Program-made: the position numbers and the translations under genes
The notes under the pieces: model-generated
Told to the model about the DNA's origin: nothing
The model's database searches: none
What the model saw: only the letters and a program-made list of their open reading frames with translations
In this document: piece by piece, positions 29,356 through 39,557 of the stretch
How positions within the stretch are numbered: position 1 is the stretch's first letter
Layout: each line of letters opens with the position of its first letter
From: Vibrio maritimus
GTDB lineage: Bacteria; Pseudomonadota; Gammaproteobacteria; Enterobacterales; Vibrionaceae
Length of the DNA: 64,000 nt
Assembly: GCA_000755425.1 (NCBI GenBank)
Contig: BBMT01000001.1
Coordinates: 496,001 to 560,000 of the forward strand
Direction of reading: 5' to 3'

Positions 29356-30851
29356 ATGTCAGTTTTGGTATCAAACTTTATTAATGGCGAGATTGTTGAA
29401 AGTAGCAGCCAGCGAAATGCCGATTTATTTAACCCTGCTAATAGCGAACTAAGGGGCAAGTTCAGCTTTCTAGCGCAGAAGAAGCCGTGGCGGCCGTCGA
29501 GGTTGCCAAAAAAGCACAAGTTGATTGGCAAGCCACTCCGCCATTGCAGCGTGCTCGCGTAATGTTTCGCTTTAAAGCCCTATTAGAAGACAATGCCGAT
29601 GAGCTGGCAACATTGATTTCGACCGAGCACGGCAAGGTTCATAGCGATGCGTTGGGGGAGCTAACTCGCGGTTTGGAAGTAGTCGAGTTTGCATGTGGTA
29701 TTCCACACCTACTTAAAGGCGAGCACTCGCTAAATGTTGGACGTGAAATCGATAGCTACTCTATGATGCAGCCGGTAGGTGTTTGTGTAGGGATAACACC
29801 GTTTAATTTCCCGGTGATGGTACCGCTTTGGATGATCCCCGTGTCCCTTGCCTGCGGTAATAGCTTTATTCTTAAGCCTTCGGAAAAAGACCCGAGTGCT
29901 TCGCTAATGCTCGCAAGATTGCTTAAAGAAGCAGGTTTGCCAGATGGCGTATTCAATGTTGTCCAAGGTGATAAAGAGGTTGTTGATGCGCTACTGGAAG
30001 CACCTGACGTTGCGGCAGTGAGCTTCGTTGGCTCGACACCAATAGCGGAAGCGATTTACTCAAAAGGCAGTGCGAATGGCAAGCGCGTTCAGGCGCTTGG
30101 TGGTGCGAAAAATCATCTAGTTGTTATGCCAGATGCCGATCTTGAGGGCGCTACCAATGCGATTATGGGCGCGGCTTATGGCGCAGCGGGTGAGCGTTGT
30201 ATGGCAATTTCGGTAGCGGTTGCAGTGGGCGATGAAGCGGCGGATAAGTTGGTGGCAGCTCTTAAAGAAAAGGTGCAAGCACTGCGCGTCGGCCCTGGCC
30301 TTGGCGTTTCTCCAGAGAACGAGATGGGACCATTGGTCAGTGAGCCACACATGAATAAGGTACGTGAGTACATTCAAACGGGTGTTGATCAAGGTGCGAC
30401 TCTAGTTGTCGATGGAAGAGATATTGATACGGGTGCTCCAGGTTATTTCGTAGGCGGTACACTATTTGATAACGTGACCGCAGATATGACCATTTACAAC
30501 GAAGAAATCTTTGGTCCAGTACTCTCCGTGGTTCGAGCGAAAGATTACCAACACGCTCTGGAGCTTATTAATGAGCATGAGTTTGGTAATGGCACGGCGA
30601 TCTTTACCCGTGATGGCGATACAGCTCGCGATTTTGCAGAAAAAGTTGAAATCGGAATGGTGGGTGTGAATGTGCCAATTCCAGTCCCGATGGCGTTCCA
30701 CAGCTTTGGTGGTTGGAAACGTTCTATTTTCGGTCCATTGAATGTGCATGGCAATGATGGTGTACGCTTCTATACTCGTATGAAGACAGTGACAGCACGC
30801 TGGCCAAAAGGGCAACGTGAAAGTGAATTTGTAATGCCAACAATGAAGTAG
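29356..30851 (+). CDS. mmsA: CoA-acylating (methyl)malonate-semialdehyde dehydrogenase (one frame break)
   Basis: About 498 residues after restoring one G in the run at 29453-29456, which gives ELRGQVQLSSAEEAVAAVEV. Signatures are VCVGITPFNFPVMVPLWMIP, the active cysteine in GAAGERCMAISVAV, and MAFHSFGGWKRSIFGPLN near the C-terminus. The enzyme turns malonic semialdehyde into acetyl-CoA and CO2. With the preceding transaminase it forms a beta-alanine catabolic pair, as in Pseudomonas bauA/bauC. Confidence 0.9.
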
Positions 30852-30858
30852 GTGATGA

Positions 30859-31596
30859 ATGAAGATAGGGATTATTACTTGTGGTCATGTAGATCCACCG
30901 TTATCCGATTATGGTCAATACGCTGACATGATTGAGGGCTCGTTGGTCGAAATCAACCGTGACTTTACGTTTCAAGACTACGATGCTACCAAAGGTGTGT
31001 TACCAGCACTGGATGAATGCCACGGCTTTATCATCACAGGAAGCGTGCATAACGCGTACGACAATCACCCGTGGATACTTATGCTCGTGGATTGGGTCAT
31101 ACGTTGCGAGGCGCAGCGCAAGCCACTAGTCGGTATCTGCTTTGGTCATCAGCTAATCGCGAGAGCGTTGGGCGGTAAGGTGCAAAAGTCCGACAAGGGC
31201 TGGGGACTAGGAAGCTATGAAGTGCAGATGCAGGCGCAAAAGAAGTGGATGAGCCTGTCAGTAGACAGTGCAAGACTGTTGGTGAGCCATCAAGATCAGG
31301 TGACAATCGTTCCCAGAGCGCTAACGGTGATCGCAGGTAATGAGTTTTGCCCTAACTTCATGTTGGTAAAGGATAATCATATCTTTACAGTTCAAGGGCA
31401 CCCGGAGTTTAGTGTGCCGTTTACTCAGAAGCTGGTGGAAAAACGTCAGCATCTCATCACGCCAGAGCAGTATCAGCAAGCATATGTTGACCTAGAGCAG
31501 CCACAAGACTCAGCGCTTATTTTGCATTGGATCGATAACTTCTTTGTTATGGCCCAACAAGGGAAAAGCGCAGAGCGAATGCAACAAGCGGTTTGA
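30859..31596 (+). CDS. Class I glutamine amidotransferase-like hydrolase
   Basis: 245 residues, stand-alone GATase1 domain. The catalytic cysteine is in VGICFGHQLIARALGG (about residue 95) and the histidine/glutamate pair in FTVQGHPEFS (about residue 178). It starts 8 bp after mmsA, so it is in the same operon. GuaA-like stand-alone amidotransferases include gamma-glutamyl-amide hydrolases. Hydrolysis of gamma-glutamyl-GABA or gamma-glutamyl-beta-alanine, the step done by PuuD in E. coli, is an inference from context, since no PuuD homologue is seen elsewhere here. Confidence 0.82.
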   Translation: MKIGIITCGHVDPPLSDYGQYADMIEGSLVEINRDFTFQDYDATKGVLPALDECHGFIITGSVHNAYDNHPWILMLVDWVIRCEAQRKPLVGICFGHQLIARALGGKVQKSDKGWGLGSYEVQMQAQKKWMSLSVDSARLLVSHQDQVTIVPRALTVIAGNEFCPNFMLVKDNHIFTVQGHPEFSVPFTQKLVEKRQHLITPEQYQQAYVDLEQPQDSALILHWIDNFFVMAQQGKSAERMQQAV

Positions 31597-31622
31597 TAAT
31601 TGTTCTGGGAATAACCGTCTTC

Positions 31623-31671
31623 AATAGGCTGATGTCTTTCTTCTTTCTAATGAAGAAACATCAGGCCTATT
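31623..31671. terminator. Bidirectional terminator hairpin
   Basis: AATAGGCTGATGT pairs with ACATCAGGCCTATT (one bulge) around a U/C-rich loop, between the amidotransferase gene (+) and the LysR gene (-). Confidence 0.7.
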
Positions 31672-32614
31672 TGTACATCAAGTGATAGTCAGGAATATAA
31701 CTTTCCCAGATAGCCGGCTCTCCAATCGCCAGTTTTAGCTCGTTGATAAACTCCGAGACCAGAAGAGTTTGTTTTCTGTGTGGATAGAGGGCGTAGATAC
31801 CTTTGTCGAGAGTCGACAGAGTATGGTCAGTCAGTAGAGGAACTAACCCGAGTTCATCAATGGGCTTCTCAAGGTTGAACAAATCAATTACTGCGTAACC
31901 CAAACCATCACGCACAGCCGCAATCAAAGTGCGTACGTCACTGACTTTGTAGTTGCCTTGCATCTTAAACGAACGAAGCTCGCCGCCATTAGGCTCTGTA
32001 CTCATTTTAAAGGTATCCAGGCAAACGGTGCCGTTGTTGTAAATTATGGCAGGCAAGTTAATCAGTGCTTCTGGTGTTGTGGGTTTGCCGTGAGTATCAA
32101 TAAACGAATTCGACGCTATTACAGCAAAGTTAGAATTAGCAATTTTTCTGACAATGAGGTTGGAGTCATCAAGTTTGCCCATCCGAATAGCCACATCATA
32201 GTGGTCGGCGATAATATCGGTGCGTCTATCGTCTAAATGCAGCACAACCTGAACATCGGGATATTTACGCATAAATCGCGTCACTACAGGTTGAATGTAT
32301 TGCTGGCCTAGGAACATGGCAGAGACGATACGAATGACGCCTTTCGGCTCAGATTGGTAGGAATCCGCAATGTTCTTAATATTATCGAGTGTATCAATGA
32401 GCTGATAGGCTTCTGCCAAAATATCCTCCCCGGCAGAGGTCAGGGAAAATGAACGTGTTGAGCGATTGAGTAATTGAACACCTAGGTGTTGCTCGAGCTT
32501 CTTGATCTGTTTGGATAGTGAGGAGTTGTCCATATTGTTTAACGATGCGGCTTTGGCAAACGAGCCTTGTTGGACGACATCGACAAACAGTTTAAGTTGC
32601 TGGGTAATGGACAT
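31667..32614 (-). CDS. LysR-family transcriptional regulator
   Basis: 315 residues. N-terminal winged HTH is LKLFVDVVQQGSFAKAASLN plus SSLSKQIKKLEQHLGVQLLN (residues 7-50). The C-terminal effector domain contains GVIRIVSAMFLGQQYIQPVV and the pattern VAIRMGKLDDSNLIVRKI, typical of the CrgA/AaeR-like branch. It converges on the amidotransferase gene and has its start 107 bp from the stop of the phosphatase-like gene. The target is unknown. Confidence 0.88.
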   Translation of the reverse strand: MSITQQLKLFVDVVQQGSFAKAASLNNMDNSSLSKQIKKLEQHLGVQLLNRSTRSFSLTSAGEDILAEAYQLIDTLDNIKNIADSYQSEPKGVIRIVSAMFLGQQYIQPVVTRFMRKYPDVQVVLHLDDRRTDIIADHYDVAIRMGKLDDSNLIVRKIANSNFAVIASNSFIDTHGKPTTPEALINLPAIIYNNGTVCLDTFKMSTEPNGGELRSFKMQGNYKVSDVRTLIAAVRDGLGYAVIDLFNLEKPIDELGLVPLLTDHTLSTLDKGIYALYPHRKQTLLVSEFINELKLAIGEPAIWESYIPDYHLMYK

Positions 32615-32720
32615 GGATTTGCTGCCTTAACTAAATGATTCGTAGACATAATAGTTAAGGGGTATAAAGAATGAAAGGGGCGTTTGATTTATCTAAATCA
32701 AACGCCCCTCCCAATGAACG

Positions 32721-34444
32721 CTAGTTATCGACGACCTCTTCAAGGATATTGCCGGTAGCACCGCTTGGCGCACTGATGTTTAAGTAGCCGGAAAGCGTAG
32801 GCGCAATATCATAGGGCGTGACTGGGCGGCTGATGGTTTCAGCTTCCAGTTTGTTACCTGCAAAGATAACCGGCACATGAGTATCATATCGCCAAGGTGA
32901 ACCATGCGTTGACGCAATGGTGAGGCCGTCCATATCGTTGATGTAAGTACGTGAGCCAAACACCATGTATACATCACCAGAGCGCAGTGGATGATAGTTA
33001 TTGCGAATCAATTGATTCACACGGGAATCCGCCACGCGATTGTTCGCAATGTCTTCACTGGTTACTGCTGCGGCAACGCCTTTCACTTTCATCACTTCTT
33101 CTGCGATGAGCTTCTGAACGTCACTCAGTGATAGGTTTTTCTTGGCAATTAAGTCGTGATCTAGGTAGATGTATGGCTGTGCGTAAAGCTTAATGACCTC
33201 TTCACCCAATCCAAACTTGCTCTTTAACTTGCTCATCAACTCTTTGGTGAGTAGGGCATCTTTATTGAAGTAGAACGGCTGTCTAAACCCTAAAGTATTT
33301 AGCGTTGGTGCTGCTTCTGGTACGCCATGGTCAGCAGAAAGTACGATTAGCGTGTTGTCTAGACCTACGGAGTTGTCAATATGGCTAAACAGGTCCGCCA
33401 AGGTTTTATCGAGCCTAATTAAATTGTCCTCAGTCTCCAGGCTTGATGCACCGTACAAATGCACCACGTAGTCATTGGAAGAGAAACTGATGGCTAAAAA
33501 GTCGGTTGCGGAGCCAGTTCCCAGTTTCTCTTGCGCCATTAACGTCTTAGCAAATTCTGCAGTGATTTCATCGCCCGCAGGGCTAACAGTTAGCATGGTC
33601 GAGTAGTACTTGTATGACGCAGGGCCGTATGGGTGCGGGAAGGTTCGCGCAAAGCCACCAAGGTCGACTTTGTGGTCTTTTGCACGTTCTTGCAAAGAGT
33701 AACTTTCTTTAGGCAAGGAGAGTTCCCAGCGTTGACCAGAGTAGCGTTTAGGAATCGCTTTTTCATTCCAACGATTCAACCATTGAGGATTGCTGTCGTA
33801 GTAGTAATTACTGGTGACGAACTCTGATTGTGCTTTTGAGAACCAAAAAGCTTTGCCGCTATGACCTGCTAAAGATATCGCCCCGCGATCTTTGATGGAT
33901 ACCGAGAAAACGCGAGATTGGCCATTGTTGGAGATAGTCAGCTCATCACTAAAGGTGGTCGACAAAATAGGGTCTGGAGAGCGTCCGTCGCCAGCAGCGG
34001 CTTTTTGAGTGGGGTCGATCTCGGTTGCTTTATCCACACCGGCTCCCGTTGCGAGCATCGCGTAGTTAGGATCCTCGACATTATAAACCAGTCGGTCAAG
34101 TGAGCGATCGAACCAGACGTTGCCCACCATCCCATGTACAGCAGGTGGCGCGCCCGTTGCTAGGGAAACGTGGCCGACGATGGTTTCGGTATTGGCATGC
34201 TCATAGTTGGCGTTTTTGTAGTAGACGCTTCATCCATAAGGTAGCGAAAGCCACCTTGGCCAAAGTTGTGTTTGTATCGCTCAATGAGATCGGCACGTAA
34301 TCCATCTACGGTGATCTGTACTACCAGTTTCGGCTGGTTGGCATCGGCATGTGCAATGGTGGGCAGCAAAAGTCCACCAGTAAGTGACGCCGTCACCAAA
34401 AGTGCGCGTGTCACGCGAAAGGGTATACTGAGAGTATGTTTCAT
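32721..34444 (-). CDS. Secreted alkaline-phosphatase-superfamily enzyme, PafA-like (one frame break)
   Basis: A signal peptide (MKHTLSIPFRVTRALLVTAS, cleavage after AHA) precedes the first metal-binding segment LVVQITVDGLRADLIERY. One G lost near 34226 breaks the frame. Restored it reads DEGVYYKNANYEHANTETIV followed by GHVSLATGAPPAVHGMVGN. The nucleophile position is a threonine (TET), not a sulfatase cysteine or serine, as in PafA-type phosphatases. Later metal ligands appear in VLSADHGVPEAAP and STHGSPWRYDTHVPVIF. Restored length is about 574 residues. It is probably a periplasmic phosphomonoesterase or diesterase. It lies 20 bp from the SUMF1-like lipoprotein gene, in one leftward operon. 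Confidence 0.85.
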
Positions 34445-34464
34445 ACAGGTTCCTTGCCAAGACG

Positions 34465-35273
34465 TTAATGATCTTTTGCCAGACGTAATCCCATGTCCGA
34501 CATAATTATAGATTGGCTTGCGAAGTCACGACGGAAATTTTCTGATTCATCAGCGTCATAGGAGAAGCTTCCACCTCTAACGGATTTATGTGACAAGCCA
34601 GAATCTGAGTGTTTGGCATTATTGGGATTATCGACAGGAGAAAAACGGTAAAAGCCGTCATCAAAGGCATCTTGCACGAACTCACCGACGTTACCTGTCA
34701 TGTCATAGAGGCCAAGTTCATTTGGTTGTTTAAGTCCTACAGGGTGAGCGCGATTGTTTGCGTTTCCTACATACCATGCGACGTCATCAATGTTGTTAGA
34801 ACCCGCATAGGTGTAGCCTTTAGACTGGTTACCGCCTTTTGCAGCAAATTCCCATTCTGCTTCCGTCGGTAGGCGATAGTTTTCACCCGTCAGCTCATTT
34901 AATCGTTCGACAAAGTAATTGGCTTGTTGCAGCTTAGGTTGTTCACTGGCACGTTAGGGTCGGCAAAAAAGCTCATCGATGAACCCATAACGGACTCAAA
35001 TAGCTCTTGAGTGACTTCAAATTTTGAAAGGTAGAAGCTGTTTACGTTTACAGTGTGAGCAGGGCGTTCCGACTTGGCGGCTTCTGGTGCATCGGAGCCC
35101 ATCACATATTCGCCACCTTCAATTAGTACCATGTCTTGGTTGATCTTGAGGGCGATTGGGTGATCTGGCTTAGTTGCGCAGCCAGAAAGTAGGATAGGTA
35201 GCGCGATGATAGCGAAGACTACTAATAGTTTGGTCGCATTCCATGCCTGCTTTTCCTCTGTGTGATGGTTCAT
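34465..35273 (-). CDS. SUMF1-like (FGE-sulfatase domain) lipoprotein (one frame break)
   Basis: The lipobox LLSGCAT gives a lipidated N-terminus. The SUMF1 fold follows: DMVLIEGGEYVMGSDAPEAA, FYLSKFEVTQELFESVMG, LPTEAEWEFAAKGG (seen in the restored frame), YDMTGNVGEFVQDAF and KSVRGGSFSYDADES. A base lost near 34930 splits it; restored length is about 269 residues. The two catalytic cysteines of true formylglycine-generating enzymes, which follow RGGS in that family, are absent here. It is therefore not an FGE but a SUMF1-fold protein of another role. Same operon as the phosphatase-like gene. Confidence 0.8.
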
Positions 35274-35412
35274 GTGCGTTGCTCTTGTCAGTCAAAAGAA
35301 TCCATAAAATGGTAACCCTAGTGCACTTTCCTTTTGGTTATATGCACTATAACAATCACCTCTCTAAACATGGGATACACTGAGCTCGTTATCCGATATA
35401 AGGTCTATTTCT
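35274..35412. promoter_or_regulatory. Divergent promoter region, lipoprotein / radical SAM gene
   Basis: 139 bp separating two two-gene units. AT-rich with several -10-like stretches; no clear operator. The divergent layout suggests joint control of the four genes. Confidence 0.4.
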
Positions 35413-36835
35413 ATGGTTTCTAGCTCTAACGCGACCACATCTCCTATGGCATCTTCTTCTAACGCCGAGTCACCGATGCAGCTAACTCAAGGACCACAAT
35501 TTCAAGGAAGGCCCTCTAAGCGAATGCACGTGATGGCAAAGCCAATTGGTGCGGTGTGTAATATCGACTGTAACTACTGCTACTATTTGAGCAAACAAGA
35601 CTTGCTCGAATATAAGAAAGGCTGCTCACCAGAGATGGACGAAGCCATGCTTGAGCAGTACATCAAAAACTACATTCAAGCTCAGAACACCCCAGAAATC
35701 ATTTTTTCTTGGCAGGGTGGTGAACCGACCATGCTTGGTCTGAACTACTTCAAAAAAATCGTCGAACTACAGGCGAAGTACCAGCCACCAGGTGTGAAGA
35801 TTTCCAACGACTTACAAACCAACGGCACCTTGTTAGATGACAAGTGGTGTGAGTTTTTAGCTAAGCACAATTTCCTCGTCGGCTTAAGCATTGATGGACC
35901 ACAAATGCTGCACGATGCTTATCGCACCAATCGTGCTGGTCGTGGCACTCACAAACAAGTCATGAAGCTGTCGAACTATTACATAAACATAAAGTAAGCT
36001 TTGCCACGTTAACTTGTGTAAACAACCTAACCAGTAAAAACCCTCTAGAGGTCTACCGCTTTTTGCGTGATGAAGTACGCTCGCCGCAAATGCAGTTTAT
36101 TCCTATTGTTGAGCAAAAGACGTTTCGTACTGATGCGCCGCAAACAGGTCAATCGAGTGAGCAGTTAAGACAAGGCGATAAGCGCCTTATTCCAGGAAAT
36201 GCTAATTCTATTATGGAGCCTTGGTGTGTGTCGGATGAGGCTTGGGGTAATTTTCTTATCGCAGTCTTTGACGAATGGGTTCAGAAGGATATTGGCAAGG
36301 TGTTTGTCCAGTATTTTGAAGCCAGTGTTGAAACATGGATGGGACGCAAAAATCCACTGTGCACTCTAGGGTCACTGTGTGGAAAAGGGTTGGCAATGGA
36401 GCCAAATGGCGACGTGTTTAGCTGTGACCACTACGTCTACCCAGAATACAAGATTGGCAATATTAATACCGATAGCTAGAAAATATGGCTTACAGCAAAG
36501 ACCAGCAAGAGTTTGGTTTTGCTAAATCTCGTACTTTGACGAGCCAATGTCAGCAATGTGACTACCAATTTGCTTGTTACGGAGAGTGTCCAAAAAATCG
36601 CTTCATCAAAACTCGAAATGGAGAGCCTGGTTTGAACTATTTGTGTGCAGGGTGGAAAAAGTTTTTCTCTCACGCAGACAAAGCGTTAGCGTACATATTG
36701 CGTGCAACTGGAAATCCGGTAGCCCATGGCAAGTTTAGTGATAGAGCGGTAGCTGAGCAAAGAAAGATGGCCATGCAAAGTGTTGTTCAGAAAATCAATA
36801 CAACCAATGCAACCGGCTTTAATCCAAAGTTCTAG
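35413..36835 (+). CDS. Anaerobic sulfatase-maturase-type radical SAM/SPASM enzyme (two frame breaks)
   Basis: Restored length about 474 residues. The radical-SAM cluster is CNIDCNYCYYL (about residue 52), followed by IIFSWQGGEPTMLGLNYFKK and LQTNGTLLDDKWCEFLAKHN. A base lost near 35969 hides VELLHKHKVSFATLTCVNNL, and another near 36475 separates NINTDS from ENMAYSKDQQEF. SPASM cysteines are in CTLGSLCGKGLAMEPNGDVF, SCDHYV, CQQCDYQFACYGECPKNRF and the late YLCAGWKKFF. These enzymes convert a Cys or Ser of a sulfatase to formylglycine. No formylglycine-type sulfatase is encoded in this window. Confidence 0.88.
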
Positions 36836-36868
36836 CAAGCCACTCAGTATCCATTATAGGAGCGAATC

Positions 36869-37893
36869 ATGAATATCAAACCTTTGGCGCTGGCAAGCCT
36901 GTTACTGGCATCAATCAGCCATTACACAATTGCAGATAATACCGTTATCAGTGAATCAAACGCACAGGTGGTGTCTTCTGAGCAAGAGTCTACCGAGCAG
37001 CGTATTCAACGCTTGTCTTATGTTGCACAAAACCAAGCAGAGAGTGCAGAAGCGCGCGTCGATGCACTGCATGAGCTTAGCCAATACCCCAATCAGAATG
37101 CGTTGGTGGCGGTTACGCGTGCTTTGAAAGACAGTAATCCTGATGTTAGGGAAGCGGCAATAGTTGGTGCAAAACCTTATCAATTTGAGTATCGATGGAA
37201 GCTAGTATCCCCGTTGCTATCTGATGGTGAAGAGTCGGTACAAATAGCGGCGACCATCAACTTATTACCAGATTACTCGACAATGGCTGAAGAACAACAA
37301 CAGGCGATTGATAAAATTTATCCTACAGTAACCGCGTACCTTGAAAGGCAATCTGGCAAGCGCAGCCAATTATTATTGGGCGACGTTTATCGCTGGCAAT
37401 TGCAGTGGCAGAAGGCAGAGCAGCAGTATCTTGCGCTTATAGATGATCCGGAGCTGACGACACAAGCATCACTTAGTTTATCTGATAACTATCGCGCTCA
37501 ATCTAACGATAAACAGGCGTTAAATGTGCTTAACCAAGCTATCGAGCGTGACGATTCTTCGGCACAGCTTCAATATGCGAAAGCGCTAACTTTGGTTCGG
37601 ATGGAGAATAAGTCAGAAGCCGCGAGCGCAATAGAGAAGGCGACAGAGCTTGCTCCTGAGAACAGTTACTACTGGTATTTGAACGGGGTATTACAAGAGC
37701 CTTAGATGTAGCAAAAGCGACCCAATCGTTCGAGCAAGCTTACTTGATCTCGGGGGCACCAGAGCAACTTTATGCGGTGTGCGATATGTACGTTCGCCAC
37801 AACAACGCGAAAACAGAGGCATGTTTAGGTGAGCTAGGTAAGGTGGCACCACCGTATGTGATTGAGCAATTGAAAGCGAAGCAAAATCTTTGA
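36869..37893 (+). CDS. Exported HEAT-repeat/TPR protein (one frame break)
   Basis: Signal peptide MNIKPLALASLLLASISHYT. HEAT-like helices follow (ARVDALHELSQYPNQNALVA, ALKDSNPDVREAAIVG). TPR-like helices come next (LGDVYRWQLQWQKAEQQYLA, LNQAIERDDSSAQLQYAKAL, AIEKATELAPENSYYWYLNG). One base lost near 37699 hides the end, LDVAKATQSFEQAYLISGAP through ELGKVAPPYVIEQLKAKQNL. Restored length is about 341 residues. Co-directional with the radical SAM gene (33-bp gap). A scaffold role in the periplasm is likely. Confidence 0.78.
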
Positions 37894-37965
37894 GCAGTTT
37901 CTCAACTATATGTAACAAAATAAAAAATTCGCCATAAAAGAGTTGGATAGCATACTGAATACAGG

Positions 37966-37996
37966 CATCCTGTAGTTATTATTTTGTTACAGGATG
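37966..37996 (+). promoter_or_regulatory. Inverted repeat just upstream of gltS
   Basis: CATCCTGTA/TACAGGATG, a 9-bp perfect inverted repeat with a 13-nt spacer, ending 8 bp before the start codon. The right arm includes the AGGATG that may be the ribosome-binding site. It could be an operator or an RNA hairpin limiting translation. Confidence 0.45.
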
Positions 37997-38004
37997 TAGG
38001 TACT

Positions 38005-39231
38005 ATGATAATTGAAGACGGTGTGATTCATATCGATTCTTTTTTAGCGGTAACCATGGGCATTATTGTTTTGTTTGTGGGGCGCAGGCTTAATCAGGTT
38101 GTGGGGTTTCTAAAGGAGTTTAGTATCCCAGAGCCTGTATCGGGTGGTATTGTTTTCTCGGTATTATTCGCACTCTTCCACATGGCAACGTCGCTTGAAG
38201 TCTCTTTTGATTTGATGGCACGCGACGTGCTCTTGGTTTATTTCTTCACCACCATTGGTATTAACGCCAGCTTAGGCGACTTGATGAAAGGTGGTAAGCC
38301 ACTCATTATTTTGCTCGCCATCACTGTCGGCTATATGCTGATCCAAAACGTCACGGGTATTACCGTGGCAACGGCCTTTGGTTTGGAACCGGTAGCAGGT
38401 CTTCTAAGTGGTACGGTATCGTTGATTGGCGGCCACGGTACCGCAATTGCTTGGGCACCAAAAATTCAAGAACAGTTTGGCCTCAATACGGCGATGGAAA
38501 TTGGTATTGCGAGTGCCACCTTTGGTTTGATATTAGCCAGTATCATGGGCGGTCCAATCGCTAAGTTCCTGATCAAACGTTATGACCTGAAGCCTGCTGA
38601 AGAACAACACTTAGATGTGGGTGTGGCCGATAACAAACCAGAACCCAAAATCACTTCTTATGATTTCCTAGATGCGATGCTTGCTATACATACCTGTATT
38701 ATTGTGGGTGTGTTCCTTAATGAAGGGGTAGAGTATCTTGGGCTACAACTGCCTCTGTTTGTGACCTGCTTGTTTGCAGGTATCATCCTTTCGAACATTG
38801 TCCCGCATAACTATCCACGCATTACTGGCACAAAATGGCCTGCTAACAAACCGGCTGTGGCATTGATTGCTGATATGTCGCTCGGTGCATTCTTAGCGAT
38901 GTCACTGATGAGTATGCAGCTTTGGACGCTAGTAGATTTGGCTGGACCGATATTTGCCATTCTCGGCGCACAATTTGTGGTCGCAATTTTGGTTAACCTG
39001 TTCATCATTTTCCCAGCGATGGGTAAGAACTACGATGCAGCCGTTATCTGTTCTGGCTTTGGTGGTATTTCACTAGGCTCGACACCAACAGCAATGGCCA
39101 ATATGTCAGCCGTAGCACAGAAGTACGGTAACTCGCATCAAGCGTTTATTGTCGTACCGCTGGTTTGTGCGTTCTTTATCGACTTAGCGAATGCGTTTAT
39201 TATTCCTTACTTTATGGGCGTGCTGGCTTAA
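38005..39231 (+). CDS. gltS: Sodium/glutamate symporter GltS
   Basis: Start at ATG 38005 (MIIEDGVIHIDSFLAVTMGI), giving 408 residues and ten or more membrane helices. Family segments: FSIPEPVSGGIVFSVLFA, GTVSLIGGHGTAIAWAPKIQ in the first half and SGFGGISLGSTPTAMANMSA in the second (the inverted-repeat glycine motifs). C-terminus ANAFIIPYFMGVLA. It imports glutamate with Na+. Monocistronic, with a terminator at 39260. Confidence 0.95.
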   Translation: MIIEDGVIHIDSFLAVTMGIIVLFVGRRLNQVVGFLKEFSIPEPVSGGIVFSVLFALFHMATSLEVSFDLMARDVLLVYFFTTIGINASLGDLMKGGKPLIILLAITVGYMLIQNVTGITVATAFGLEPVAGLLSGTVSLIGGHGTAIAWAPKIQEQFGLNTAMEIGIASATFGLILASIMGGPIAKFLIKRYDLKPAEEQHLDVGVADNKPEPKITSYDFLDAMLAIHTCIIVGVFLNEGVEYLGLQLPLFVTCLFAGIILSNIVPHNYPRITGTKWPANKPAVALIADMSLGAFLAMSLMSMQLWTLVDLAGPIFAILGAQFVVAILVNLFIIFPAMGKNYDAAVICSGFGGISLGSTPTAMANMSAVAQKYGNSHQAFIVVPLVCAFFIDLANAFIIPYFMGVLA

Positions 39232-39259
39232 CAGCAGCATCAAAAACTTCATTGTAACA

Positions 39260-39287
39260 AGGCGCCATTTATTGGCGTCTTTTTTTA
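39260..39287 (+). terminator. Rho-independent terminator of gltS
   Basis: 8-bp stem AGGCGCCA/TGGCGTCT (one G-U pair) with a 5-nt loop and a run of seven U residues. Confidence 0.85.
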
Positions 39288-39557
39288 TCTGGGCTTAACT
39301 TTTATGGTTCAGCCTCTACCTTTCTGATTAATTAGATTTGATGTAAGGAATGGCAGTTAAGACAATTCTAACTACATTCTCTTATTTTTGAAGACTGAGT
39401 GAATTGTTAGTTAAATGATTTTATAAATTTATTTAACGTCTAGTTATTTGATGTCGCTTCAACCCTCTGGAACGTGAGTAGAGCTAAATTTAAATGATAA
39501 TTCAATCATTTAAATGGAGCGGTGCTCAGTTGTACACAATTAAAATGGAGTGTAGTA
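39288..39557. other. AT-rich upstream region with palindrome at 39488-39515
   Basis: 270 bp, AT-rich. ATTTAAATGAT-aattca-ATCATTTAAAT is an 11-bp perfect inverted repeat centred about 56 bp before the lipoprotein start, well placed as an operator or promoter structure. I see nothing else. Confidence 0.5.

Noticed and set aside
32721..34444. Naming the alkaline-phosphatase-superfamily enzyme an arylsulfatase
   Set aside because: The repaired active site has threonine with GHVSLATG following and no C/S-x-P/A-x-R, so a formylglycine sulfatase is excluded.
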